Source: Vicia villosa
Lineage: Eukaryota; Streptophyta; Magnoliopsida; Fabales; Fabaceae
Assembly (NCBI RefSeq): GCF_029867415.1
Contig: NC_081184.1
Location: 71,918,116-71,982,115 of the forward strand
Direction: 5' to 3'
Length of the DNA: 64,000 bases
How positions within the stretch are numbered: the stretch's first letter is position 1; every line of letters begins with the position of its first letter. Made by a program: the position numbers and the translations under genes. Positions 1-10,905 of this stretch are shown here, in pieces. Under the pieces are notes generated by a model. The model was not told the origin of the DNA. It saw only the letters and a program-made list of their open reading frames with translations, and ran no database searches.

Positions 1-137
1 TGAGGTTCAAGATGTGACTCACTAATTTGTGTGGAAGAAAAAGAGCTTTGAGTGAGGGGTTTGGAAGAGGTGAGGAGAGAAAGAGCAAGAGTTTTCTTGG
101 CTATCAAAGCTTGAAAAATGATGAGGGGAATGCCTCA

Positions 138-144
138 ATTTATA
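138..144 (-). promoter_or_regulatory. Putative TATA box of the left-edge LTR
   Basis: The minus strand reads TATAAAT in the context GCTATAAATTGAGG, a strong plant TATA context. It lies about 690 bases inside the LTR, a plausible U3 promoter transcribing leftwards out of the window. Confidence 0.5.
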
Positions 145-381
145 GCACTTAGGCTTGGGAAATTTTGTGGCTTGGAGTTAGGATTGGAAATAGAATTAGG
201 CTTGGGAAAAGGATTTGGAGCCAAAAATGAGATTCAATGGTCTTGATGCAATCACATGAGGGTTTATGATTAAATGATGTAGGTAATCAAATACAAGAGC
301 TAAGTCATGCTTCCCATGCTTGCAAATGATGTCAACACTTTCAAAAGCTGAATTTTGCCTTCATTTTTCCAAATTCGCACT

Positions 382-567
382 GGTGCAATCGATTTGCACC
401 TTATGCAAATCTATTTACATAGCTGAAAAAGGAAAAATCTGGGGCAAAAACAGTTATGCAAATCGATTGATGTCTTATGCAAATCGATTTGCACTGATGG
501 CAGAAGCAAATCTGGTGCAGAAACAGTTGTGTAAATCGATTTACACCTTATGCAAATCGATTTGCAT
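382..567. repeat. Six ATCGAT-centred dyads in an LTR
   Basis: Dyad words lie at 382-400, 403-420, 456-473, 477-494, 529-546 and 550-567. The last two are perfect 18-base palindromes, GTGTAAATCGATTTACAC and ATGCAAATCGATTTGCAT. They differ at four positions that are two symmetric pairs, so the palindrome is kept although the arms changed. Words occur in pairs joined by short T/C/A linkers (for example CTT). Function unknown; hairpin formation or a binding site for a dimeric factor are possibilities. Confidence 0.85.
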
Positions 568-830
568 AGTGAAAATGTTGAAAAATGCTCCTTTTGATGG
601 ATGTTTTGACTTGGTACCTACAAAACACAAACGCACCAAAGCACAAGGCAATATTTTTGGTATTTTGGTTAGTAAAACAATATATACAAGACTAAACATG
701 GGTGCTTGATGATTCCCTTGCATATGAATTGAGCATAACATCACAAGTATAGTTCTAAGTTAAAACTTCTTGATTGATGATTGGTATGCAAATGATGTGT
801 GATCTTAGGGTCAAAAATTAGGGTATGACA

Positions 831-2232
831 ATCCTCACCGATCAATAGGCCTCTACTCCTCAAATTAAATAATCACGCCAACTAAACATGTCACTGAACG
901 TAATACGCAATCCATCTAGTCATACTATATAATTATGCACATGAATGAACTGACTCTATGCATGTGATACCATACATGGGCTAAACCCATTCAACTGATC
1001 TATTCATCATCAAGATACAGTCCAACCGGCACAAATTCCGCAGAATGGGAATTATGCCCACCATTTGATCCACAACATCATCAGGATCCATCACCAAAAT
1101 GCATATGAATGAATGCACACATATGACATACTTATAACATCACTGATCTGATGCTTCGCATCGTCTCATTACAACTCCCTATTTCATCACCAATAAGCAT
1201 GCACAAGAATTAGCAATCATTCAGTTATATCACATAAATTCATGTCAAAACACCTCCCAGTCACAATGAATTCAAAGTGGTTACATCACCATAACAATAT
1301 ATTGTTACATTCACAAATTTATGTACACAATTCTACAATGCATCAATTAAATTAAATCAACATTTAAAATAAAATATGGCCACTGCCTATTTCATCAATT
1401 CATCATATAAAGCTTTAAATCAGCTTCGCAACGCTCAAAACGACGCTCAAAACGGATGTACGGTTTGAAAGTTATGACCTTCGGAAAAATTTGTCGAAAT
1501 TTGGATGATGTGAGCCAACGCACAACTTCTTCAGGTCGACGCACAAAGTTCCTGTCTCCCCTCAGGTTTGCTCATTTGACCCATGAGTCGACTCATTCTG
1601 GTCTTTTTGGATTCTATAGGTCGACGAATGAATTTCATAGGTTGACGCATGCTGTGTTTATGTAGAATTTTTCTGCGATTTTGACATCTTTCCTCTCTCA
1701 ATTTCAGTCCATTCGCACCACAATAATTCCCACACTAAAATATCATCAAGTAACATTACATATCTCACACCAAACCATTCATCAATTCATCATTTGCATC
1801 AAATCAACTTAAACAACCTAAATCCCCCAAAACCCCAAAACCTAAACATGCAATCGAATCAAATAACAATCCTACTCAGTTCTACTACCCTTGATTGTAT
1901 AATAATCACTAACTCAAAGATTCCCCCCCTTAACTTTGATCGGAGCTTTTGAAGGTTCTCTTCTTCCTCTTCCTCTCCTCTTTCACGTATCTTTCTCTTC
2001 TCTGGCACTTTTGCTTTACTACTTCAATTTCCTCTATTTTCCTCCTTTTATGAAAAATAGATTAATTTTAGTAAAGGCTTACAATCTTCACCCCCGTTTT
2101 ACTAATCCCAACTCTGGCCAAATCACATTATTTCCAAATTTTCTTCTTTAATCCAATTTAAAATACCGAATTTCTAATTAATTAATTTAAAATTCTAATT
2201 AAATTAATAAATTGAAAATATGGGGTGTTACA
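831..2232 (-). mobile_element. Tekay-type LTR A, far end missing
   Basis: On the minus strand this begins at 2232 with TGTAACACCCC, the terminus shared by LTR B (14854-17476), LTR C (56935-59341) and solo LTR E (51125-53502). Reading leftwards it has the CT/AG-rich block near 1930-2000 and a core near 1425-1488 that reads AACCGTACATCCGTTTTGAG on the minus strand. A close relative of this core is in LTR E at 52221. The palindrome ATGAGTCGACTCAT (1583-1596) and related GTCGAC words precede the core. The far end of the LTR is cut by the left-edge element at 830/831. No primer site or polypurine tract adjoins it. Confidence 0.7.
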
Positions 2233-3118
2233 ATCGTTCTCATCAATCCGAAAATCATCAGCTTTTCCTTGATTAATCAATGTCATCTTGTCAACCAATT
2301 TCAAATCCGATTTCTGACCCTCTCATCAAGAATACCACAAGTAAGCTTCAACATACCAAGCTTAACACACGAAGATGTCGCCTCACATACCAAACTCAAA
2401 TCTCGAAATTGTTCTAACAATTCCATCTCTCGCACCATCACCATTGATATATGCAATGATTTCCTACTCAATGCATCGGCTACAACATTCTCTTTTCCCG
2501 GATGGTAATTCAAACCAAAATCATAGTCTTTCAAGAATTCCAACCATCTCCTTTGTCTCATATTCAACTCTTTCTGATCAAACAAATACTTCAAACTATT
2601 GTGTTAACTATACACATCGAATCTCGATCCAAACAAATAATGCCTCCAAAGTTTCAAAACAACACAACGGCGGCCAACTCTAAATCTTGCGTCATATAAT
2701 TCCTCTCATGAATCTCAAGTTGCCTTGAAGCATAAGCTACCACTTGTCCTTTTTGCATCAACACAAAGCCTCATAGAACCTTCCTTCTTCTTAACCAACA
2801 AAACAAGTGTACCCCGCGGCGACATACTCGGATGAATAGACCTCTTCTCTAGTAAATCCTCAAGTTGACTTTTTCAACTCAGAAGCAGACATCCGATATG
2901 GAGTCATCGATACAGGGCTAGTTCCAAGAACTAAATCAATTGAAAACTCAACTTCTCTTTCCGGCGGTAAATCACTTACACCCTCAGGAAATACATCCGC
3001 AAAAATCACGAACTATCGGAAATCCTTCAGTCATTCTCTTCTCGCGAATATCCAAAGTTGTCAACAACATAAACAACTCAGCACCATCTTGCACAGACTC
3101 ATTCACTTCCAATATTAT
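2233..3118 (-). pseudogene. Degenerate chromovirus pol: RT start and RNase H
   Basis: Minus-strand remnant of a Ty3/gypsy polyprotein. The clearest part is 2301-2594, an RNase H C-terminus with [20 protein letters not shown] and the [10 protein letters not shown] motif, then the linker before integrase. Before it (2700-2765) is the RNase H stretch [10 protein letters not shown] deletion of roughly 570 bases, judged against the related copy at 54485-55058, joins this directly to the RT start near 2772-2831 ([11 protein letters not shown]). The remainder to 3118 matches the protease-RT linker of the copy at 55200-55400. Stops and frame breaks are present. The left edge joins LTR A with integrase missing. 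The right edge is interrupted by Ogre-1 inside TSD CAAGC. Confidence 0.8.
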
Positions 3119-4160
3119 CAAGCTGTCATACCCCGAAATTTGCCTGATCAATTCATGTCTTTTGATTCATCATGGGTCCAAATTAAGAGTCATGGGGTTT
3201 GACATTCCTATTGTCAAACCCACCCTCTTATAAAATACCCTGAGTTAAGATGAGGGTTAGAAAGTGCCCGAACCCAGTCATCTGACCCATCTGTTCCATT
3301 TTCGAGATTTTCAGTCCGTTTCACAATTGATCATATAGCTTATGATTTTTTTGTTGGGTTATTAATCTCAATATTTAGTTTAATCATTTTTAACTATTAT
3401 TATTCATGAAATTACTATTGTTAGGATTAATATTATTAAGACTATTAGTATTAATCTAAATATTAGTATTTAATTCTTTTATAATTTTCAAGACTAATTG
3501 GGTAATGGGCCCATTAGGTATAGAAAAGAAAACCTAATTGGGATTAATATAAAGGTAAACCTTTTTGGTACAAGAGGGGGGAAGCCGAAAAATGTTGGAG
3601 AGGAGGAATCCTTATTTTTAATTGGGGGGCGAAATTCTGCCTCCAAGGACCAAAACCGGGTGCACACAAATTCAAGAACAAACAAGCCGTTGGGATCATC
3701 TTCAAGGACTCATGTACTCAGAATCACCATAAGAACATTCACAGTTTGGCCAAGGGATTTTGATTTTCGATTTACATCATAAACGCGTTATAAATTGATT
3801 TTGGTTGCATATTCATGTTTACAATGATGTATGGAAGCTTTCTGTTCACTTTAATTGGGATTTAAGCGCAGGTACAGGATTCCACCATTGTTGGGATTCG
3901 AAGCTCTAAATTGGGGTTTTCTAAACTAATTGGAATTAGACTGAACGGGAGATGCCATCGTGTTTGAACCATGATTTAGAGTCGACTTATGCTATTATAT
4001 TCTATTTATATACCGTGTTTTGTGAGGCAAATTTTCGCAGGGAAGAAAAAAGCATATCGCAAACGAAGAAGAAGAGCTACAGTGTTGAACACGTTTTCCT
4101 GTCCATCAATTGGCTTTTATATATTAGGCGATGCGTGCAATCCAGTAACACGTGAAGCAT

Positions 4161-4227
4161 GTAGTTCGACTGGTTGTGAGAAGGAGCGCGTGACCTCTGG
4201 GTGTGCGGATCGATTCCCAGCAGCCAC
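4161..4227 (+). other. tRNA-like segment with Pol III box-B-like word in LTR
   Basis: About 67 bases with a box-A-like TTCGACTGGTTG and a downstream GGATCGATTCCCAGC resembling box B (GGTTCGANTCC), followed by CAGCCA. A CTGGG/CCCAG pair brackets the box-B region. A convincing cloverleaf is not visible, so it is not called as a tRNA gene. It lies about 1.04 kb into the LTR. The Ogre-type LTR at 17476-19889 has tRNA-like words at a similar depth. Confidence 0.35.
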
Positions 4228-5474
4228 GGTATTTTTTCAATTTCTTCTCTTACTCTTTGCCTTGAGATCCAATACTTGTAGCCAGCGAAAGCTCACGGTG
4301 TGCCCTCGTAGCAAGACCATAGGATGATTTCAAAGCCAGATCCAAAGCACATGAATGCGTAGGTGTATCATGGACACCCAGAGGCTAATAACACAGGATC
4401 ACAGCCCAGGTGTTGTTATATATTTTATTTATTTATTTAGTTATTTAGATTTACAATTAACCAATTATATTTAATTTAACTAATTTATTTAATTAGGTTT
4501 AGAATAATAAAAATAGGATTAGGCTAATAATTAACATTAGGATTTATTTTCCCGATAATGTCGATTATTCGACTTAATTAATTTTAAATGATTTTAATTA
4601 TTAAAAACCACAATAAAAACCCTATTAAAACTACAACGTTAGGGTTTGCTCAATCCCATTAGCCATTTGGCCAAAGATGTTAGGATTCAATTTATTATTC
4701 GTATCGACTAAATCTATTGGTCGCGATGGTTAATAATCGATTGATTTAATTAATCAAATCCTATAAATTAAAATACATATTATTTTGCTAAATGGTTTTA
4801 ACCATCTTATTGGTTATGATGATTAGCATACCTTATCAATTTGTTATTATTTGTAATCGAATCTATCGATTATGAGGGATAACGATAAATTAATAAATCG
4901 ATAATAAAACATATTAATTCATTATTAGTGATAATCGAATCAATCGATTTGAATTGGTAATGATGCAAAACCCCAATCTTTTAACTATGGTGATCAAACC
5001 TATTGATCATTGCGGTTAATTGTGCCAAATCAGGGTTGTACGCCCGAAACATCTAAAATACACTAAACCACGATACTACAGGATTTTTATCCTAGGCAAC
5101 TCAAAATGCCCTCTCAAATCCAATTCAAACTGCGATAGGCAATTCAAAAAGCCTCAAAACAACTTCACACAATCTCTATAATCAATTCTAAGGCGTACAA
5201 TCCTGTGCCCGAACTACGTTGACTCTGATCCTCCATAAGGAGGTACGTAGGTACTTGGCAACAAGGCGAGTCCCCCTCTTCAAAATCTCAATCATGTCCT
5301 TATAATCTTGTTTGCCACATTTCTTTACAAACCCTGCCATGCAACCCTAATCTTTGATATATTAGCCTTTAGGAAAGGGCTGAGGGTGCCTAACACCTTC
5401 CCTCAGCCTGATTATAATAACTTACCCTCAATCTCTTATCTGTGTAGGGTTTCCTATTCGCCCTTCAGAATAGG

Positions 5475-5483
5475 TGGCGACTC
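5475..5483 (+). other. Partial copy of the primer site inside U5
   Basis: TGGCGACTC lies 42 bases upstream of the true primer site (start to start) and repeats its first nine bases. Ogre-2 has an 11-base version in the same place (36104-36114). The 3' LTR copy is at 13853-13861. Confidence 0.7.
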
Positions 5484-5516
5484 GAAAGCTGAAATTTTTA
5501 GGCAGGTTGCTACAGC

Positions 5517-5534
5517 TGGCGACTCTGCTGGGGA
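5517..5534 (+). other. Ogre-1 primer binding site (Arg-tRNA type)
   Basis: TGGCGACTCTGCTGGGGA begins two bases after the LTR end. It is complementary to the 3' end of an Arg tRNA, the primer known for legume Ogre elements. Confidence 0.9.
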
Positions 5535-6356
5535 CAACTATAACAGTGAATTACTATGCTCCTATAGGTTTTGGCAGGGTTTAGGTTTGGCGCATTTTAG
5601 GGTTTGGCAAACCTGCCATTTTTTAGGGTTTGGGGGAAGGTTTATCTTTTTTTAAAAATATAAATAATTTTTAATTTTTATTTATCTATAATTTCATCTA
5701 TTTATATCATTTAAAATAAACATCTGTTTACTTAAATAATATCTGTACATTTAAATATTTGCTGTTATTTACATTTTTTTAAATCGTAAGCAGCCGGATT
5801 TCGAGGTTATTATAAATATTCGAATTTTATTTATTTATTTATTTTCCTCTGCAATTTCATTACTGCAATGTAATTAAATATTTATTTAAGTGGATATTTC
5901 TATTTCTATTGCATTTGTTGGGTATACTATATTGTTGTTAAAACCTAAGTGTGGGAGTTAACTTTGAGACCAAAAGGGGACATGAATCGCCTTACGAGTC
6001 TCACTGATAACTCCACTCGGAGTGGGTTGGGTATTCGGAAAGGTCCGAAACGAAGCTTGACTTTGTGGAGGGCTGGACTGGATACTTAGCTGATCTCTCC
6101 GGGAACCTACCCCAAAAATTCGAACCTCATGGATAAAATGAGTTGTTCCAAAATCCGAAGAGACGAAAAAGTCTCGGAGGCTACGAACGACCCCATGAGA
6201 CCTTCTAGAACACCCCCCATAAAAAGGTTGGCTCCCTAGAGCCCCCTACGTCGAACCTATGAACCTAGGACTTTCGTGCTCATGTGCTTATTATATGTTT
6301 GCAACTTATTTGCTTTGGATATCTATGCGTTTGGATTTTGCAGGTATCCCTACGTG
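5535..6356 (+). other. Ogre-1 leader, non-coding
   Basis: The first 400 bases are AT-rich with repeated AGGGTTTGG-like words (5575-5640). From about 5935 the sequence is richer in short hairpins, such as CTCAT/ATGAG (6126-6142), GAGAC/GTCTC (6160-6175) and GGCTC/GAGCC (6230-6243). Arms of five bases are individually expected by chance. No coding sequence is seen. Confidence 0.7.
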
Positions 6357-6945
6357 GTCCCTAGCCTGTAGGGACTCTAATTTCTAAAAGACCGTGTCTT
6401 TCCCACGGAAGACATCACCATCTATGCATCCCCTAGCCTGTGGGGATTTTATTTTTATATCCTTGTATTCTTACAACTACGCGTCCTTCCCACGAAGGAC
6501 ATTTCCATTAACGCACGTCAATTGGCCTCTCGATGGCCATGCGATCTAGTGACTGTCTCGAACGGTCACCTCGTGCCTACACCTACGCACTCCCTAGCCT
6601 ATAGGGATTTTCTTTCACACTCGTGCGTTTTCACAACGACGCGTCCTTCCCCGAAGGACAACTTCATTAGCATGCGTTCGATTGGCCTCTCGATGGCTAT
6701 GAAATCTAGTGACTGTCCTGAACGGTCACTCCATGCTCAGTCCCGCGCACCCTCTAACTTGTAGGGTTTGGATCTCCGTCTACACATCACATCCCTAGCC
6801 TGTAGGGATTTCTCTTCGTCCATATCGTCCTTAGATAGGTTGTGTTCTGCATAGAGAACCTTCCCACGAGGGACAAATTCATTGGTACACGTCAATTGGC
6901 TTCTCGATGGCCATGAGATTTAGTGACTGTCTTGAATGGTCACTA
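6357..6945 (+). repeat. Array of four-hairpin cassettes in Ogre-1 leader
   Basis: A degenerate unit is repeated about four times. Each full unit carries four hairpins in fixed order: a TCCCTA/TAGGGA type, a GTCCTT/AAGGAC type, a TGGCC/GGCCA type and a GTGAC/GTCAC type. Examples are 6357-6375, 6396-6413, 6428-6447 (ATCCCC/GGGGAT), 6483-6500, 6523-6539, 6549-6568 and 6921-6945 (TAGTGAC/GTCACTA). Arms change between units, for example GTCTT/AAGAC versus GTCCTT/AAGGAC, and mostly remain complementary. The position, 0.8-1.4 kb after the primer site in an element without genes, would suit an RNA packaging or dimerisation region, which is inference. Confidence 0.8.
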
Positions 6946-8080
6946 GCCGCTATCTTCTGCATACTCTCGAATCCAAAGGATTTCCATTGGCGTGTCATAA
7001 CATTTACCCTGCAAATATTCCAAGAGGGTCTAATGTCGCCTCTAAGGCTATCCCTAAGATTACATGTCACTCGTCTGCATTGCATACACGGAGTTACAAT
7101 ATAAGGAATCTCTCGCGTACGCGTACATTTGCATTTTCATGCATTCATGCATTTACATTTGCATCTTCGCCCGCATCCACACTTACCATGCTAGCCGGTT
7201 TCCCGAAACTTCAAAAAGAAATCAAAGGATCGTAGACGATGGAGCAAGGAGAATAAAAGATCTTAGTCTTGCTAAAGAAAAGAGGATGTCTTTCACCATG
7301 CTAGCCACATGTCCATGCCTTGTCATAACAGAATTATAAATACAATAAAGGTTGTCATCGAGCAAGGATTAGTTCAACAAAGAATTCCCTCATAGACACA
7401 CTCAAGATGTATCTAATCATAAGGGGTTCATCTACGAACATAACAAACTTACACGGACGCTCTACGATAACCTGGGGGCAAGGATTAGACCAACTGGGGC
7501 AAAATCCTGAACAAAGATGCATGACTACTATGAAGGGAAGGCGACCTGTGTTAACTCCACGCCAAGGGAGAAAGGGTCATAGATTTTCTTCATTAATTTA
7601 CAAACGCTGAAGGTTGCAAATGGTGTGATACTATCCTGAGAAAAAGCAAAAGAGGTTCAGTCTAAGGAAACTCATGAAGTTCCGAAACGACGAAAACCCA
7701 TGCTAACAGTTTATTCCTGACAGGTTTGACGTGCCCAAAGAGAATTCGAGGTTATCCTCCATTTCTACAAGTCTAAAGAACTAAGGAGTGAAACAAGGTC
7801 AATGGATCAACAAAGGAGATTGTCCCTAGGATTAATAGATGTTTATCATGTCAAAATTGTAAACCCTACGATCACAAAATGCTATTTGATGTAAAACGTT
7901 GTACCTTTCGAATAATAATTCAATAAAATAATCATGCATGTTTTGAAATCAATTCATTCACTCACTACCATGACTTTCCAGTCACACACTCCTATTTTTA
8001 GGGTTATTAACAAACTTGAGGGAGAATGACGAATACAAATGACTAAGTCCAGCTAAACGTATGCTTTCAAGGTAAGACCA
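6946..8080 (+). other. Ogre-1 internal sequence without recognised content
   Basis: No coding sequence or clear repeat. Isolated GGGGCA words occur near 7465 and 7496. Short open frames (for example 7064-7339) have no domain and no Ogre gag similarity that I can recognise. Confidence 0.5.
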
Positions 8081-8940
8081 AGCCAAGGATGTACAGGCAT
8101 TGTTTCCATTCCCAAACAGTGGAGATATAAGGATGTTAATCCCTCGTTACCCCCTCGAGCCAGGAGTTGGAGTTTGTTTCTACTTTTCAAAAGAACCTTG
8201 ATTTTAACCAGGGGCAGGGTAGATGTCAACTAATTCAATGATGTATTTTGGTTGCCAAGAGAATCAGTCAATCCAAGCATAAGGTTCAAGCATATCTTCT
8301 TCCTCGCATTCATCCAAGATTGAGGAAGCAATGGAGGTAACATTTACAACACCTTCTTCCTCATTACATCATTCAAAATCGAGGAAGTATCAAAGGCGAA
8401 GCTTACAAATCAAAATCGACATGGCAGTCACAACATTCAATATCCAAGGATCAATCTCAAAAGGAGTATTCAAAAGAAAAGAAGAAAAGCGCCCGCTAAG
8501 TCAAAACGGAAAATTTCATAAAAGAAAACAAAAATGACTTAGGCAAAATTTAGGGCATCCCGATGGATCAAACTCAAAGGAATTGGTTCATGCAAAAATA
8601 AGGGATAAAAACAAAACAAAGGTGAAATACAAAGGATAATCCTGTGACTGCTAAACCATCAAAGCTTCACATCAATGCTTGGATCTCTACTAAGGCTTCT
8701 GCTCAACATCAGAACTGACTCTCTTACAAACAAGGCACATCCATTGGATTAGGCGAATTTTTAGGATCTGGAGAACATCAAGGAGAAAGGGGTGGGATAA
8801 ATAAAATTTTGAGCCTTATATCCATTGTTTCTTAAAACATGAACCAGGCCAAGTTACAACATTTAAAAAGTCCTAATTGAGGCAAGGTTAACTACGAAAG
8901 CATATTAAGCAGGATTTTTGTTATACTGACTCCTAAAGTT
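8081..8940 (+). other. Non-coding block shared by Ogre-1 and Ogre-2
   Basis: Matches Ogre-2 at about 39000-39890 in the same order. The shared parts are GATGTACAGGCATTGTTTC then GGAGATATAAGG and CCCTCG (8088-8160), GCCCGCTAAGTCAA then GACTTAGGCAAAA and TTAGGGCATCCCG (8490-8565), and GGCCAAGTTACAAC then AAGTCCTAATTGA (8848-8880). The elements are otherwise diverged, so this 3' non-coding block is more conserved than its surroundings. Two TTCCTC/GAGGAA hairpins lie at about 8300-8390. Confidence 0.75.
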
Positions 8941-9189
8941 TGTTAAAACTATTTCTAATCACTACGCTTCTTCAAGCATTCATTTCAAAACCATCCAGTC
9001 CTAATTCATAACGGACTTCGATTTCAAAACTTGCATACGCATTCCATTGGAGCTACTTCTCAAAAAGTACAACACCATCTACGATTATACACTTAGCATC
9101 GAGGAAATCTCGAAATAGGTTAATCAAAGGTGATCATTTCTAATAAAGACCCTGGAGTCGGGGGAACCACATCTAGGGGGTTCTCCTGA

Positions 9190-9480
9190 ACAGGGGCAAA
9201 AAATTTCAAGGAGCACAGGGGCATACAATCGAACATCCTATTAACTAGGGGCAGTCTTCCTAAGGTTCAATCGACTTGGGGCACATCTCAAAGCAATCTC
9301 AAACAGGGGCATGTCAGACATGGGAAGAATTCAAATTCAGAGGATAGAACACTATGGATAACCTTCCATGACCTGGAGATCAGGGGCACACCCTTCAATC
9401 TAAACATCGAAGCATGTGACAAGGCTATTCCCTGGGGCACTTCATTCATAAGCATCTTTCTCCATGAAAATACTGGGGCA
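9190..9480 (+). repeat. Cluster of GGGGCA words resembling the polypurine tract
   Basis: Eight GGGGCA words occur in about 290 bases, most preceded by CA or CT. They resemble the true polypurine tract at 11491-11501 (ACAGGGGCAGC). A matching cluster is in Ogre-2 at 40209-40550. The surrounding sequence (8941-10010) otherwise shows nothing I recognise. Confidence 0.65.
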
Positions 9481-10011
9481 ATGGATATCAAATACGCAAG
9501 ACACACAACAAAAGGAAAAAGGCGTTCTCGCACTTTACAACATCGAACAAATTCTTTCTCCTAACTACGATCTTCCGAGCTCAAACAAGACAGGTATTGG
9601 GAAATCGCGCTAGCATCACACCCCATCCTAGCAAACAGACCTGCAACTCCAGCGAACTATATACGCTTTGGTTATTAATAACCTACCGTTGGAGCATCAC
9701 ACAAATACATACAAATCACGCATTACATACATTGGTTGATACATTACACCGTAACTCTTTATTCACATCCATTCAAAAGACCTTTTTCGGGTAATCTTAC
9801 AGAAGACATTACTTCGTTCCACTCATTACGTCAACCAAGCATACGCATATGCATAAGCATACATAATCATTACAAAGCCAGCATAAGCATAGTCAGGGTA
9901 TAAGTGCAAGCATGGAATAAACAAGTTCAAAGGGTTTGAGGAGATAAAACCATGAGATTGCATCAGCATTAGCATACATGCATAGCATTAGCATATACAT
10001 ATCACAAAAGC

Positions 10012-10080
10012 CCAATTTTTATTGGCAATCCAAACCATTACGAAGTCCAGTTCCCGTCTGGTAGTCAGTCCTCGTCTGAC
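10012..10080 (+). repeat. Three consecutive hairpins with paired-arm changes
   Basis: CCAAT/ATTGG (10012-10025), CCAG/CTGG (10047-10061) and GTCAG/CTGAC (10064-10080). The second resembles the 31-base unit of Ogre-2 (41727-41885), where the same CCAG/CTGG hairpin varies to CCAA/TTGG. Confidence 0.65.
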
Positions 10081-10202
10081 CGTTTCATCAGTATACATAC
10101 AACATATACATGTGTAAGCATTCACACATACGCATTATACAAACAACAGGGGCATGTGCATAACGCATAAGCATGATGCATACGCATTTACAAAACAAAA
10201 TT

Positions 10203-10680
10203 CTACATAGGTAAATTTCGCGATAACACTCGCGGATAACCCTATTGGTGGTACAGGTAAATTCTGCGATAACACTCGCAGATAACCCTGATAACATAGG
10301 TAAATTTCGCGACAACACTCGCGGATAACCCTATTGGTGGTACAGGTAAATTCTGCGATAACACTCGCAGATAACCCTGATAACATAGGTAAATTTCGCG
10401 ATAACACTCGCGGATAACCCTATTGGTGGTACAGGTAAATTCTGCGATAACACTCGCAGATAACCCTGATAACATAGGTAAATTTCGCGATAACACTCGC
10501 GGATAACCCTATTGGTGGTACAGGTAAATTCTGCGATAACACTCGCAGATAACCCTGGCGACATAGGTAAATTTCGCGACAACACTCGCGAATAACCCTA
10601 TTGGTGGTACAGGTAAATTCTGCGATAACACTCGCAGATAACCCTGGTGAAACAGGTAAATTCTGCGATGATATTCGCCG
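10203..10680 (+). repeat. 89-base tandem array with alternating hairpins
   Basis: About five copies of an 89-base unit (starts near 10208, 10297, 10386, 10475 and 10564), each made of two related halves. One half contains CGCGA-TAACAC-TCGCG, the other CTGCGA-TAACAC-TCGCAG. The loop is constant while the arms differ by paired changes. Homogeneity suggests recent expansion. Minus-strand open frames of up to 90 codons through the array merely repeat one peptide and are not genes. Confidence 0.9.
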
Positions 10681-10905
10681 ATAACCCTGTCGGTGCAGGT
10701 GAACTTGCTAGAATTATAGCAAGCAATCCTATTGAGGTACAAACTGCGAGTAGCTTACCAGCACTATGGTAAGTGGGAAGTTCACAAACTGAGAGTAGCT
10801 TACCAGCACTATGGTAAGTGAGAAGTTCACAAACTGCGGAAACTTACTAGAACTGTAGTAAGTGGGGGTTCACAAACTGCGGAGGCTTGCTGACCATAGC
10901 AAGCC
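10681..10905 (+). repeat. Diverged hairpin units downstream of the 89-base array
   Basis: Units of about 44 bases continue with new arms around a six-base loop: CTTGCTA/TAGCAAG, CTTACCA/TGGTAAG (twice), ACTTACTA/TAGTAAGT and GCTTGCT/AGCAAGC. Four arm sequences are all self-complementary, which is the strongest covariation in the window. From 10906 to 11490 I see no repeats or genes. Confidence 0.85.

Larger units (their letters stand above)
1..830 (-). mobile_element. Partial minus-strand LTR, Ty3-type
   Basis: Read on the minus strand, an LTR begins at 830 with TGTCATACCC and runs leftwards off the window. The same TGTCATACCC opening is used by the two Ogre-type elements further right, but the rest of the sequence differs, so this is another family. 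It holds a TATA box near its left end (138-144) and six dyads centred on ATCGAT (382-567). The boundary at 830/831 abuts LTR A, into which this element probably inserted. Its internal region, if any, lies outside the window. Short open frames here (320-709 plus, 541-744 minus) have no recognisable domain and cross the dyad array, so they are not called as genes. Confidence 0.75.
3124..5514 (+). repeat. Ogre-1 5' LTR
   Basis: Starts TGTCATACCCC and ends TACA just before the primer site. Near the 3' end is a block seen in all Ogre-type LTRs here: CGAACTACG, then CTCTGAT, then a GTACGTAGG word (about 5210-5260). It is followed by the GGGTGCCTAACACCTTCCC phrase (about 5386-5405). TATA-like candidates are at 3229-3235 and near 3547; I cannot decide between them. 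Open frames inside it are duplicated exactly in the 3' LTR and show no domain. Confidence 0.92.

Noticed and set aside
3498..3782. 94-codon frame present twice (also 11876-12160)
   Set aside because: The duplication is simply the two Ogre-1 LTRs; no domain or coding bias is apparent.
10203..10680. Regular repeat-spacer look of the array, reminiscent of CRISPR
   Set aside because: The unit is continuous tandem DNA with no unique spacers, inside a plant retrotransposon.
10088..10742. Several overlapping minus-strand frames of 76-90 codons encoding a repeated peptide
   Set aside because: They are readings through the 89-base tandem array; the unit is not a multiple of three, so the peptide repeats only as an artefact.
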